Positions 1-9,100 of a DNA stretch of 23,339 bases are shown one piece after another. A program made the translations under genes and the position numbers. A model generated the notes under the pieces. That model ran no database searches. It was not told the DNA's origin and was given only the letters and a program-made list of their open reading frames with translations. This DNA is from DASVWH01 sp036389715 (GTDB lineage Bacteria; Acidobacteriota; Blastocatellia; Pyrinomonadales; Pyrinomonadaceae). Numbering within the stretch: position 1 is the first letter of the stretch; each line of letters opens with the position of its first letter. Where the stretch lies: contig DASVWH010000010.1 in the NCBI GenBank assembly GCA_036389715.1, forward strand, positions 1-23,339. The letters are read 5' to 3'.

Positions 1-7
1 AATCGCT

Positions 8-1378
8 TTACCGCGTTCCGGCGAGCGGGTGCTTTCTCAGTTCGGGCCTCGGTTGCTGTTGCTGCTGCCCGTTGGCCTGCACCGTCCCGTCGTTTTGAGC
101 AGAGCCCGCGATATAGCTGTCGCGCGCGCGGACGACCAGATTCGGGCGCATGACGCGCACCTTGAGCTGCCTGCGCTGGCCCGTCTGTGCCATGGCCTTC
201 GGGTAGTAGCCGAGGCTGTACTGGCGGCGCAGCTCTTCCGCGATCAAGGCGAAGGAATGGGAAATGTCCTGTGTCGTCTCCGCGTGATAGAGGCGCGCGC
301 CCGTCTTATTCGCCAGGTCGTTGAGATAAGCGTCGGCGCGCATGTATTCATCGCGGCCGGACCCCGCGCGCCCGTTGCCGGGATAGCCGCCGCCTCTGCT
401 GCTGCCGCCGCCTGCCCCGCCGCTCATAATTCCCCCTAGAATGTCTATCAGGATTCCGGCGGTTGACGTGGGCACGCGCCTCGAAGGCCAGGTCGTTCCG
501 CCACCGCCGCCGCCTCCTCTATTGACATCGCTGTAAGTGTCGTACTGCACGGGATAGATCAATGCGTCCAGTTCTTCCGCATCGCGGACGTTGCTCTGGT
601 AAGAGGCGCGCTTGCTCGTCGTGTCAACGCCGTCCGTGAAGAGGACGACCGCTTTCTTGCGCCCCTGCTCGCGGTTCAGACGCTGGTTGATAACCAGGTC
701 AACGGCGTCGTAGAGCCGTGTTCCCCCGGCCGTGCGCGTCCGGCGAATCGCGTTGCGCAGCGTGTTGCGGTCACTCGTAGCCTCGGCCAGGATTCTCACT
801 TCGTCGTCGAAGGAAACGACCAGGACGCGGTCGTCCGGGCGCAACTGGTCAACGAAGGCGATGGCCGCGTCCTGTATCTCGTCCAGGCGAAAGCGGGTCG
901 AGTCGCTGGTGTCAATCACGAGCGCGACCGTGAAGGGCTTTTCAACGGAGGCGAAATAGGCCACGTCCTGTTGCACGCCGTCCTCGAAGATGCGAAAGTC
1001 CGCCTGGCGCAAATCCGGGATGTAGCGGCCATCACGATCCATCACGCTGACAGGGATGGTCACGAGTGTCGTGTTGACGCGCACGACATCGCCGTCGCCG
1101 ACCTCTTCAGGCTCATCCGGCTGCGGAGCGGGCGTCTGCCCGACCGGAGTGCCGGAGGGCTGGCTGCCCGGCCTCGTCGTCCCGCCGATCAGGACGGGGC
1201 GCTTCGGCGCAGTTGTCGTAGTTGTTGTGGTCGCCGGGGTTGTCGAAGGACGGGGCGTCGAAACGGGCGGCGCGGGCGCGGGCTGGCCGACGCGGCGGGG
1301 CCGTGTCTGTGCCCCTAAAGTCAGCGCCATGCTCAGCAAAAGGGAGAGGAGCAGTGAAACAGCGGCAATCTTTCTCAT
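8..1378 (-). CDS. Secreted VWFA-related Acidobacterial-domain protein
   Basis: Predicted exported protein of 456 aa with a von Willebrand factor A domain, matching the VWFA-related Acidobacterial-domain family; its cellular role is unknown. I chose the ATG at 1378 over the longer frame (to 1444) because it opens directly on a signal peptide (MRKIAAVSLLL..., likely cut after residue 23) and has AGGAG about 10 nt upstream. Residues 25-95 are a Pro/Thr-rich linker with a run of about seven Thr. The VWA fold follows from about residue 100, with the metal-binding MIDAS motif DTSDS at 156-160 and a later FTDGVD segment. A Gly-rich insertion lies at roughly 285-345, and a Gln/Pro-rich tail ends the protein. 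The frame is complete, with its TAA at 8-10. It lies downstream of the M14 peptidase on the same strand, 221 bp away across a repeat array, so cotranscription is uncertain. Low-complexity regions suggest an extended cell-surface or periplasmic protein. Confidence 0.85.
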   Translation of the reverse strand: MRKIAAVSLLLSLLLSMALTLGAQTRPRRVGQPAPAPPVSTPRPSTTPATTTTTTTAPKRPVLIGGTTRPGSQPSGTPVGQTPAPQPDEPEEVGDGDVVRVNTTLVTIPVSVMDRDGRYIPDLRQADFRIFEDGVQQDVAYFASVEKPFTVALVIDTSDSTRFRLDEIQDAAIAFVDQLRPDDRVLVVSFDDEVRILAEATSDRNTLRNAIRRTRTAGGTRLYDAVDLVINQRLNREQGRKKAVVLFTDGVDTTSKRASYQSNVRDAEELDALIYPVQYDTYSDVNRGGGGGGGTTWPSRRVPTSTAGILIDILGGIMSGGAGGGSSRGGGYPGNGRAGSGRDEYMRADAYLNDLANKTGARLYHAETTQDISHSFALIAEELRRQYSLGYYPKAMAQTGQRRQLKVRVMRPNLVVRARDSYIAGSAQNDGTVQANGQQQQQPRPELRKHPLAGTR

Positions 1379-1531
1379 GGCCTGGAAGCTCCTGTGGGTT
1401 TGGCACAGCCCGGTTCGGACTGCGCGTCGCATCCTTTGATGCAAACGGCTGCGCAGAGATGCTTACGCGCGACATATCCAGCGACTGAAAGGGGAGAATC
1501 AGACCCGATGGCTCAAAGATAGCTGAAAAGT

Positions 1532-1611
1532 CGTGAATCGTGAATAGTAAATCGTCAATAGAAAAAGAAAGCAGTTCTTATCTATTCACGATTGACGATT
1601 CAGGATTTACT
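1532..1611. repeat. Inverted arrays of degenerate 7-bp repeats (locus 1)
   Basis: The left arm (1532-1561, plus strand) is four heptamers: CGTGAAT, CGTGAAT, AGTAAAT, CGTCAAT. The right arm (1582-1611), read on the minus strand, is AGTAAAT, CCTGAAT, CGTCAAT, CGTGAAT. The arms pair at about 24 of 30 positions around a 20-nt A-rich loop. Units vary mainly at the third base of GTN. The right arm forms the last codons and the TGA stop (1600-1602) of the M14 peptidase gene, so its RNA could fold into a 3' hairpin. The organisation resembles the heptameric short tandemly repeated repetitive sequences known from filamentous cyanobacteria; that link is by analogy only. Confidence 0.8.
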
Positions 1612-4125
1612 AATGGCGTTAAAGATGAAGGGGAAGGTGGCCCAGGTCTGGCCGCGATGCTGGGGGCGAAAGCCGAAGAGAATGACGCGCCCTTTGCCGA
1701 GAGAAACTTCGGCGAGCGCGATCTTGCCCTGGATTCTCTCTTCGCCGAGCAGCCAGCCCGAGCGCAGCAGGTTGCGCGCCGCGTAGCGCGCGACGACGCG
1801 GACGCGCTGCGGGTCCGTCGCGGTAAAGGCCGAGCCGTTGATGAAATATGCGTTGGCCTCCCGTGCCATCCCGCGCGCCAGCGGATGCCGGGCGTCCACC
1901 TCCAGGCCGAGAATCGAGCCGGGGCAATAGAACTCCGCAGAGCTGACGCCTTCGAGCGCATTACGCAGCGGCAGGTTCAGGCGCTTGATGGCAAAATCGG
2001 AGGAGGCATCGAAACAGACGAGCGTGCCGCCGTCGGCTACAAAACTGCGCAGGTGCTCGACGCCCGCCTCCGTGATGCCGCCCGTGAACTCCGCCGGATA
2101 ACTGCCCGGCGCGTTTCCTTCGACAATCTCCCTGGCGCGTTGCGACGGCAGGATGATGACATCGTACCTTGCGCGCAAGTCCCCGCGCCTGACATCCGTA
2201 TCGCGCAAAGACTCGTAAGGCACGTTGAAGGTATCGAGGACGAAGCGCGTCCATCCCTCGTCCATATTAGCGGTCCAGCCGCTGTAAAGGCCGAGCCGGG
2301 CGGGGCCCTTAACCGGATTCGGGATGGGAGAGGCTTGGCCGCTGCGCTGCGCCAGCCCGAGGTCGCGGCGCACCTCTGCTTCGCCGCGGATGAGCGTTAA
2401 GCGCCTCTCGGCGGGCGGCTCTCTGAGCGACGTGACGGCCAGCGTCTCGACACCCATTTGCAGCGGCAGCGTCCAGCCCGCGACATCGTAAGGGCGCTCG
2501 GCCTGGCCGTCGGCGCCGAGCCGCTGCGGATAGATTTGCGGCTCAAAGAGCGCCTGCACATTCGCGCGCGTCGGTTGGGCCAGAAAGACAAGGTAGCTGC
2601 CCGCCGGAATCTCCTGCTGCGCGACGGGCTTGATGCCGAGCGTTGCTCCTTCCGCTTCGACGGGCGGGTCATTGCCCGCGGCGGCGCTCGTCCGGGTTGT
2701 GTTCGCGATGGCCTCGACGCCGGATTCTCCGTGCAGCTCTCGTTCGAGCCTGTGAACTTCGACGCCCTGCTCGACGAGCACGCCGATTATCCGCGCGACC
2801 GCTTCGTCGTTACCCTGCCCGGCCGGGATGAGATAGGCGATGGGCCGCCGCGCCTCGGCCTTTGACTCCAGATTGGCGCTCGCCAGCCGGGTGAAGTTTT
2901 GCAGGTAAGACGTGCGGTACTTCGCTGCCAGAGAAAGCACGGAGCGCGCGGCCAACAGCTCCATACTCATGATGTCACGCGGCCGCCAGGCCCCGCCGGG
3001 CCAGGGCGCCGGGAAGTTTGTCGCCGCCCGCAGCGCAGAGGTCATGCCGCGCGTAGTGGATTTGGCCAGCTGTGCGCGCGTGACATTGGCGGGAGTCATC
3101 AGCCTGGCGCTCGCGGCCTCTGAGAGAATGCCGACGGAGTTGTGATAGTAAGGCGCGGTGCGAAAGCCGCCGTGCCACCAGGTATCGTACATCGCGTTGG
3201 TGATGACGCCGCGAAAGCCCGCCGCCTGAAGGTCGGCCGCGATCTTGTGACCGATGAGGCCGACCTGTCGCAGCAGCAGCGGCGGGATGCTCGGGTTCGC
3301 CGGGTCGTAGAAGGGCGGAACGAAGAGGCGCGCATCCGTAATGCCCATCTGGTGAATGTCGTAGACGATCTCTGGAAACCATTCTTTCCAGAAGAGGCGC
3401 GTCACCGCCTGCGTCTCCTTCAGGTTGAGCATGAACCAGTCGCGGTTATTATCATGCCCGGCGTAATGATGATAGAGTTCGGGCGGGGCTTTGCCTTCGT
3501 AGGGCGTGCCGAGAGTTTTGCGATACCATCGGGCAACCACGTCAACGCCGTCCGGGTTGGCCGAAGGGAGCAGCAGGAGAATCGTGTTCTCCAAAATCTC
3601 GCGCGTCTCGGCGTCCCCGGCCGTCGCCAGCTCGTAGGCCAGCTGCATGGACATCTGCGAGGCGACGATCTCGGTCGAGTGAATCGAGCAGGAGATGGCG
3701 ACCACCGTTTTGCCGTCCCGAATCAGGCGGCCGCGCTCGGACTCGGTCTCAATCGTCCGCGGATCGGCGAGCCGCCGCTGAATCTCTTTGAGCTTTGCGA
3801 GATTGCGTATATTCTCAGGCGCGCTGATGAAGGCGACGATGAGGGGGCGGCCGAGCGTCGTCTGGCCGATGGTCTGGACGAGCACGCGGTCGCTGGCCGC
3901 GTCGAGCCGGGCGAAGTAGTCGCCGATCTGCTGCCAGTCGGCAATCGTCCGATCATCGCCGGGGTTAAAGCCGAGCACGGAGCGCGGCGCGGGAATCTGG
4001 CCCTGCTTCTGCTGCGGCGCGGCGTCCTCGCCACTGAAGGCGCGGGCCGGGGCGGGCTGAAACATCAGGGCGAGCAACAGTCCGAAGAGCGAAAAGAGAG
4101 ACGGCGCAGACCAATGACGAGCCAT
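1600..4125 (-). CDS. Secreted M14-family zinc carboxypeptidase, large form
   Basis: Predicted exported metallopeptidase of 841 aa. A signal peptide covers about the first 30 residues (hydrophobic core FSLFGLLLALMF, Ala-rich cut site). The M14 catalytic domain shows the zinc motif HSTE near residue 150, HDNNRDWF near 225 (Asn-Arg that bind the substrate carboxylate in this family), the third zinc ligand in YDIHQMG near 260, and a glutamate in GILSEAAS near 335 that fits the catalytic base. The remaining 450 residues are not catalytic M14 sequence. The segment from about 590 on resembles the class I glutamine-amidotransferase-like fold often fused to such peptidases, but I see no clear catalytic triad there. 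Two starts compete: ATG 4134 has GAAGG directly abutting it, while ATG 4125 has the same GAAGG at a normal 9-nt spacing, so I prefer 4125. Its 5' end overlaps the divergent acyltransferase gene, and its stop lies in a heptamer repeat. Confidence 0.85.
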   Translation of the reverse strand: MARHWSAPSLFSLFGLLLALMFQPAPARAFSGEDAAPQQKQGQIPAPRSVLGFNPGDDRTIADWQQIGDYFARLDAASDRVLVQTIGQTTLGRPLIVAFISAPENIRNLAKLKEIQRRLADPRTIETESERGRLIRDGKTVVAISCSIHSTEIVASQMSMQLAYELATAGDAETREILENTILLLLPSANPDGVDVVARWYRKTLGTPYEGKAPPELYHHYAGHDNNRDWFMLNLKETQAVTRLFWKEWFPEIVYDIHQMGITDARLFVPPFYDPANPSIPPLLLRQVGLIGHKIAADLQAAGFRGVITNAMYDTWWHGGFRTAPYYHNSVGILSEAASARLMTPANVTRAQLAKSTTRGMTSALRAATNFPAPWPGGAWRPRDIMSMELLAARSVLSLAAKYRTSYLQNFTRLASANLESKAEARRPIAYLIPAGQGNDEAVARIIGVLVEQGVEVHRLERELHGESGVEAIANTTRTSAAAGNDPPVEAEGATLGIKPVAQQEIPAGSYLVFLAQPTRANVQALFEPQIYPQRLGADGQAERPYDVAGWTLPLQMGVETLAVTSLREPPAERRLTLIRGEAEVRRDLGLAQRSGQASPIPNPVKGPARLGLYSGWTANMDEGWTRFVLDTFNVPYESLRDTDVRRGDLRARYDVIILPSQRAREIVEGNAPGSYPAEFTGGITEAGVEHLRSFVADGGTLVCFDASSDFAIKRLNLPLRNALEGVSSAEFYCPGSILGLEVDARHPLARGMAREANAYFINGSAFTATDPQRVRVVARYAARNLLRSGWLLGEERIQGKIALAEVSLGKGRVILFGFRPQHRGQTWATFPFIFNAISKS

Positions 4126-4956
4126 TCCGAACATCCTTCGAGCAATCTGGTTGAGCAGGGAGACGCGATCTCTTCATCGCGCGCCGACGAGTCTAACACA
4201 GGCCGCCGCCCCGGACTCAAAGGAAGGCTTCTCTACTGGTGGTCGCTCTTTGTCGCGGGCGCGCTGCTGCTCATCGTCGGGCCGCCCGTGATTCTGGTCT
4301 CCTGGGCGGCCAGGCGACGCGAATGGGTCTATCCTTCGGCGCTCTGGGGCGGGCGCAACTGGCTGCGACTGAGCGGGATGAAGGTTCGCGTCCGGGGCCG
4401 CGAGCAGCTCGACCCCAAACAGACCTACGTCTTCATCGCCAATCATAAATCCTATCTCGACACGGCGACGCTCTTCTGTTACGCGGGCAGGCGCATCGGG
4501 CTCTTTGCCAAGAAGGAGCTGCTGCGCGTGCCGATTCTGGGTTACGGGATGGGCTATGTGAACATCATGGCGATTGACCGGAGCAATCGTGAGAGCGCGA
4601 TTCGCACCGTCCGCGCCGCGACCGAGCGGATTCGCTCCGGCGTCTCCTTCGGCGTCTTTGCAGAAGGCACGCGCGCGCAGCCCGGACAGCTGCTCCACTT
4701 CAAGAAAGGCGCTTTCTACATGGCGATAGAGGCGGGGGTGCCCGTCGTGCCGGTCGCCATCAAGCACACGGACCTGCTGATGGGCAAGGGGACCGGCCAG
4801 GCCAGGGCCGGGACAATCGAGATGGTCATCCTACCGCCTGTGAGCACCACCGGCCTCTCGACCGACGAAGACGTGGAGAGCCTGATCGAGAAAGTCCATG
4901 CGAGCGTCGCCCTGGAACTCGCAACGGCGCAGGGGCCCGGCACAAAGACGCGTTGA
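4114..4956 (+). CDS. PlsC-type 1-acyl-glycerol-3-phosphate acyltransferase
   Basis: Probable membrane-bound lysophosphatidate acyltransferase of 280 aa that makes phosphatidic acid for phospholipids. Motif I NHKSYLD at 110-116 carries the catalytic His111 and Asp116; motif III is FAEGTR at 182-187, with Ala where Pro is usual; motif IV is the VPVVPVAI segment near 209-216. A hydrophobic helix at about 40-65 would anchor it in the inner membrane. The open frame extends far upstream (to 3142), but that part is antisense to the M14 gene and lacks PlsC similarity. ATG 4114 is the only reasonable ATG before the membrane helix, though its ribosome site (GAGAG, 13 nt upstream) is weak. The first 12 bp overlap the divergent M14 reading frame, so the two promoters probably lie inside each other's coding DNA. 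Substrate specificity within the PlsC family cannot be read from the sequence. Confidence 0.85.
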   Translation: MTSHSEHPSSNLVEQGDAISSSRADESNTGRRPGLKGRLLYWWSLFVAGALLLIVGPPVILVSWAARRREWVYPSALWGGRNWLRLSGMKVRVRGREQLDPKQTYVFIANHKSYLDTATLFCYAGRRIGLFAKKELLRVPILGYGMGYVNIMAIDRSNRESAIRTVRAATERIRSGVSFGVFAEGTRAQPGQLLHFKKGAFYMAIEAGVPVVPVAIKHTDLLMGKGTGQARAGTIEMVILPPVSTTGLSTDEDVESLIEKVHASVALELATAQGPGTKTR

Positions 4957-4989
4957 CCTGAAGGAAGCAAGTCCTTCAGGTCAACGCGT
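4948..4989. terminator. Perfect 18-bp inverted repeat between convergent genes
   Basis: ACGCGTTGACCTGAAGGA at 4948-4965 is repeated exactly as its reverse complement at 4972-4989, around the 6-nt loop AGCAAG. The TGA stop of the acyltransferase (4954-4956) lies inside the stem. The stem stands between converging genes and would work in either direction. No T-run follows on either side, so a classical intrinsic terminator is not certain; an RNA-stabilising 3' hairpin is the alternative. Confidence 0.8.
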
Positions 4990-5025
4990 CTCGGCTCGAA
5001 ACAGCCCGTCCCGCGACTATCAGTC

Positions 5026-5895
5026 TTAGGGCTTTTTGACGGGCGAAGGCGAAGGCTGAGGCTGAGGCGCGTCCTCGACCTCATCGCCGTTGACCTCCGT
5101 AATCTTAACGTCGGCGCGCCCCTTCTTAAAGTCCGAGTAGCGCACGCGGACGCGGATGTGAACGACATTCCCGTTGCCGAAGACTAGGTCCTCGTCGGCG
5201 TAGCTGTAGGTCGGAAACCAGTAGCGGCCGTCTATCTGCTCACGGTAGGTCTCAAAGACAGGGTGCTTGTCCTCCTTGGTTTCGGGCACGCCCTTGCCGC
5301 GAACCTTGACGATCTGCAAGTCCTGGTCGTCAACCCAGATGCGCCCCTGGAAAAAGCGCTCCTTCGACTTTTTCGGATTGGGCATGACCTTCGGCGTGAC
5401 ATCGAAGATGTGCAGGTTAAGCTCGTCTATCCGTTCCTTGCCGACGTAGGTGAAGTTGTACTGGTCAATCTTGGCGGGCTCAAGCGCAAACTGCTGAACG
5501 CCGCCGAGGTCCTCTAAATCAGAGGCGTTAATGACCAGCTCCTGGAGCGTCGGCATCGGAAAGAAATTGATCTTCTCGAAGCGGTTGCCGCTGTCGTCGA
5601 AGGTGAAAAAGGAGATGCGGTGATACTCGCCCGAGATTTGCCCGCCCATTCCGATGGTTTGAAAGACGGCATCGCGCTTGAATGCGTACTGGTTGAGCGC
5701 CTGGCGAAACTCGATCTCCTTGGCCGTGAAGGACCGGATAATCCGGTCAATCTCGGCGGGCTGGGCAGAGCCCGTCGGCGTCCCCTGCTGCTGCGCCAGC
5801 GCAGGGCCGGAAGGCGCGACCAACGCCGCCAGCGAGAGCGCCAGGAGCGCCGCTCCGAAGACAAAATATCGCTGCACAAGCTGTTTGATTCTCAT
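5026..5895 (-). CDS. LolA-like outer membrane lipoprotein-sorting family protein
   Basis: Predicted periplasmic protein of 289 aa. The ATG at 5895 opens on a signal peptide (MRIKQLVQRYFVFG, then an Ala/Leu core, cut after PALA around residue 34); the longer frame to 5967 adds only an Arg/His-rich stretch. The mature part is beta-rich, with RISFFTFDDSG, RIWVDDQDLQIVKVRG and YWFPTYSYADEDL segments typical of the LolA/LolB-like half-barrel in acidobacterial outer membrane lipoprotein-sorting proteins. The C-terminus is a Pro/Gln-rich tail. True LolA function is doubtful: genuine LolA is shorter and the tail is unusual, so lipid or lipoprotein handling is only an inference. It converges with the acyltransferase across the 4948-4989 hairpin and diverges from the sigma-54 activator gene. 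Confidence 0.7.
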   Translation of the reverse strand: MRIKQLVQRYFVFGAALLALSLAALVAPSGPALAQQQGTPTGSAQPAEIDRIIRSFTAKEIEFRQALNQYAFKRDAVFQTIGMGGQISGEYHRISFFTFDDSGNRFEKINFFPMPTLQELVINASDLEDLGGVQQFALEPAKIDQYNFTYVGKERIDELNLHIFDVTPKVMPNPKKSKERFFQGRIWVDDQDLQIVKVRGKGVPETKEDKHPVFETYREQIDGRYWFPTYSYADEDLVFGNGNVVHIRVRVRYSDFKKGRADVKITEVNGDEVEDAPQPQPSPSPVKKP

Positions 5896-6043
5896 TTGGT
5901 TGTTCTTTGCTGCTAAATGCGCGCCGTGCCTGGCGGGCCGCCTGTCAAGTGAATTCCTACAAGTCATTCAGATGCCGCGATTTTGCCGAGTGTTGCCACC
6001 CGCCGCGCCGGGCCCGCCGCCAATCCAAAAAAAGCCTCTTCAA

Positions 6044-6071
6044 TCTTAACCTCCATCAATTGTGCTATACT
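6044..6071 (+). promoter_or_regulatory. Candidate extended -10 promoter for the sigma-54 activator gene
   Basis: TATACT at 6066-6071 is preceded by TGC, giving an extended -10 motif. The best -35 match is TCTTAA at 6044-6049, spaced 16 bp. The region lies in the AT-richer centre of the divergent intergenic space, 65 bp before the activator start codon, and would place the start of transcription near 6078. The -35 is weak. Confidence 0.45.
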
Positions 6072-6135
6072 TTGCCCAGCCTGTAGATGCGCCGGCGGCA
6101 ATCCCCGGTAAACGACCTTTTCCCATCGTAAGTTA

Positions 6136-9100
6136 ATGACCCAGATTCAAGTCAATCAGATTGAGCCTGTAGAGATAGTTGTCCGCGCCCAACGACAGAT
6201 CGAGCGCGGCGATTTGACGGGCGCTGAGCACCTGCTGCTCGAACTGATTGGAGAATCCGGCGACGAGCTGTTGAGCACGCGCGCCGTCCTGGCGCGCACG
6301 GCGCTGGCGGAAGTCTACGAAGCCCTGGGGCGCTACGAAGACGCGAGCGCCGCGCTTGAGCCTTACAATCTGCTGGCGCTGGATGCGCTCATCCCGCACC
6401 TGCGCGGCCTGCTCCTCCTGGCCTTTGGCTCGCGCGCCTACTGGGACAACGATTTTCCGCGCTCCGTGACGCTGCTCAATCGCGCCCGCGAAATTCTGGA
6501 GCCAGCGGGCGACGCCGCCAACCTGGCCCGCGTCTATCACTGCCTGGGCCGCGCCTACTGGGCGCTGGACGAACAGGCGATGGCGCGCGAACACTACGAG
6601 ATAGCCATCGAGTGGGGGCGGCGCGGCCACAAGGATCGCGCCCTGGCCGTCACCTACATGAACCTCGGGCTGGTCGCGCGGCACGAGGGCGACCTGGACG
6701 AGGCGGGCATGTGTTATCGGCTGGCGCTGCGCCTGCTGCGCCACACCAACGACGAGATCAGCCGCGCCCGCCTGCAAAACAATCTCGGCGTGATGCTGCT
6801 CTACCAGGGCAACTTCTACGAAGCGGCCAACTCCTCGCGCCGCGCCCTTGAGCATCTGGCCGGACAGCCAGACGATCTCCTGCTCGGGATGGTCTACAAT
6901 AATCTGGCCATCATCTCGCTCTACACGGGCGAATGGTCCGTCGCGGAGAGCCACATCCAGCAGGCGCTCGGGATCGCGCGGGCCAGGCATGACCAGCTCA
7001 CCGAAGGCCGCTATACGGAGACTCTGGGCTCTCTGCGGGCGCACCAGGGCCGCGTCCAGGAGGCCAACGACCTGCTCAGGTTCGCGCTGGCCCGCGCCCG
7101 CGAGCTCTCCAGCAAGAAAGACGAGATGCAGGCTTATCTCTCGCTCTCGAAGCTCTGGCTCTCGGCACGCAATACGCACCTGGCGCTGACCTATGCGCGC
7201 AACGCACGCGACCTGGCGCGCGAAGTCAACGATGAAAGAATCGCCAGCGAAGCGGCGCTGATGATGGTCGAGGGCTACAGGCGCGGCGATAAGTGGATGC
7301 CCGCGGAGGACTGGGCGGCCGTGGTCCAGGCGGAGCTGGAGCGCCTGCCGTACCCTTATCTGGACGCGGTTTTGCAGCGCAACACGGCCTGCTTCGTCTC
7401 GCGCCGCCGCGACCCTTCGCGCGGCGAAAGGCTCTTCCTCCAGGCGGAAGAGGCCTTTCGTTCGATGAACGCTGCCTACCAGGTCTCCGTCACGGTCTTC
7501 GAGCACGGCGAGAGCCTCGTCCGCCGCGGCGAGCACCCGGCGGCGCGCGAGCGTTTTCTCGAAGCCGCCGCGCAGTTTCGCAAGCTCGGCGCACAGCTCG
7601 ACGCCGAGCGCGCGGAGCATGAAGCGGCCCTCGCCGCCGAGCGGATGGCCGCCTGGCAGATAGCGCCCGCTCCTTCCATCAACTTGATTACGCCCGACAT
7701 CGCCCCGCTCATCATGCAGGTCCTGAACGCGGCGAGCGGGCGCGAGCGTCTCCTGCGCGAGCTGATGTTTGCGGCTAAAAATGCGCTGGCCGCCGACGGC
7801 GCGATTGTCTTTGCCGCCGACGACGACGGGCAGCTCTACGCCCAGGCCAGCATCGGCCTCGACGAAGAGGCACGCGCGCACGCGCAGCGGGCCGTCGCCG
7901 CGCATCTGGACATTAAGGAGAAGGGCGGGCAGGCGGGCGCTGCCGCCGCAGACGCGCAGACACACGGACCTCTGCCGCGCACGGGCTTCGACGGGCATTG
8001 CCGGACGCTCGCGCCCAGGCGTAACGGCGGCGCTTTCGTGCTTTACCTGCGCGCCCCCGGCCCTCTCTCTGAGCGCCGCGCGGAGATTCTGGATGCCATC
8101 GTCGGGTGCGCGCACCTGGCGCTGCAAATGATCGACCTGCGGACGGATGCGCGCCGCGCGCGGCCCTTTAACTCCAGCGCCCTGCCGAGCGCTTCGAGCC
8201 TCTTCCCCAACATCATCGCCACCAGTTTTGCGATGCGCGACGTGCTCTCGCGGATGGAGCGCCTGAAGGACTCGGACGCGACCGTCCTCGTGCTCGGAGA
8301 ATCGGGAACGGGCAAAGAGGTCATCGCGCGCTCGCTGCATGAAGAGAGCCAGCGGCGCGACAAGATTTTTCTGCCCTTCAATTGCAGCGCCGCGCCGCGC
8401 GACCTGGTCGAAAGCCAGTTGTTCGGACACAAGCGCGGGACTTTTACCGGCGCGATCAACGACCAGCGCGGCATCATCCGCGCCGCCGAAGGCGGGACGC
8501 TCTTTCTCGACGAAATAGGCGACCTCGCGCTCGACTTGCAGCCCAAGCTGCTGCGCTTTCTACAGGGCGGCGAGATCATGCCCCTGGGCGATGCGCCGCG
8601 CAAGGTCAACGTCCGGGTCATCGCCGCGACCAACCGTGACCTCGAACTGGACGTGCGCGAGGGGCGCTTTCGCGAAGACCTCTTTTATCGTCTCAACACC
8701 TTCGTCATCAAAGTGCCGCCCCTGCGCGACCGCCCCGAGGACATCCCGCTGCTCGCCTCATACTATTTCGAGGAGACTTGCAGCCGCAATAATCGCCAGT
8801 TGGCCGGAATCACGCCCGAAGCGATGGACTACCTGACCAGCTACGCCTGGCCGGGCAATGTCCGGCAGCTCCGCAGCGAGATCGAGCGCATCGTCGTCTT
8901 CGCCGAAGACGGTCAATTCGTCGGCGCGGAATCACTCTCGCCCGACATTCTGCGCGCGGCCGTCAAGGCTTCGCCCGTCCGCTTCCAGCTCGATTTCGAT
9001 AAGCCGATCTATTTCAAGGACATCATGCTTGAGATCGAGCGCCAGCTTCTCTCCGAGGCCCTGACGCGGCAGGCGGGCAACGCCACGCGCGCCGCAGAAC

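Noticed and set aside
1540..2400. 286-codon plus-strand frame opposite the M14 gene
   Set aside because: Antisense shadow; the product is Arg/Ala-rich without recognisable motifs and starts in repeat DNA.
3142..4113. Long N-terminal extension of the acyltransferase frame
   Set aside because: It lies antisense to the catalytic region of the M14 peptidase and has no PlsC similarity; only the part from 4114 is real.
6133..8430. 765-codon minus-strand open frame opposite the sigma-54 activator
   Set aside because: It is an exact antisense shadow of conserved TPR/GAF/AAA+ sequence, with composition rich in Arg, Gln and Val and no domain; GC-rich codon use on the other strand explains it.
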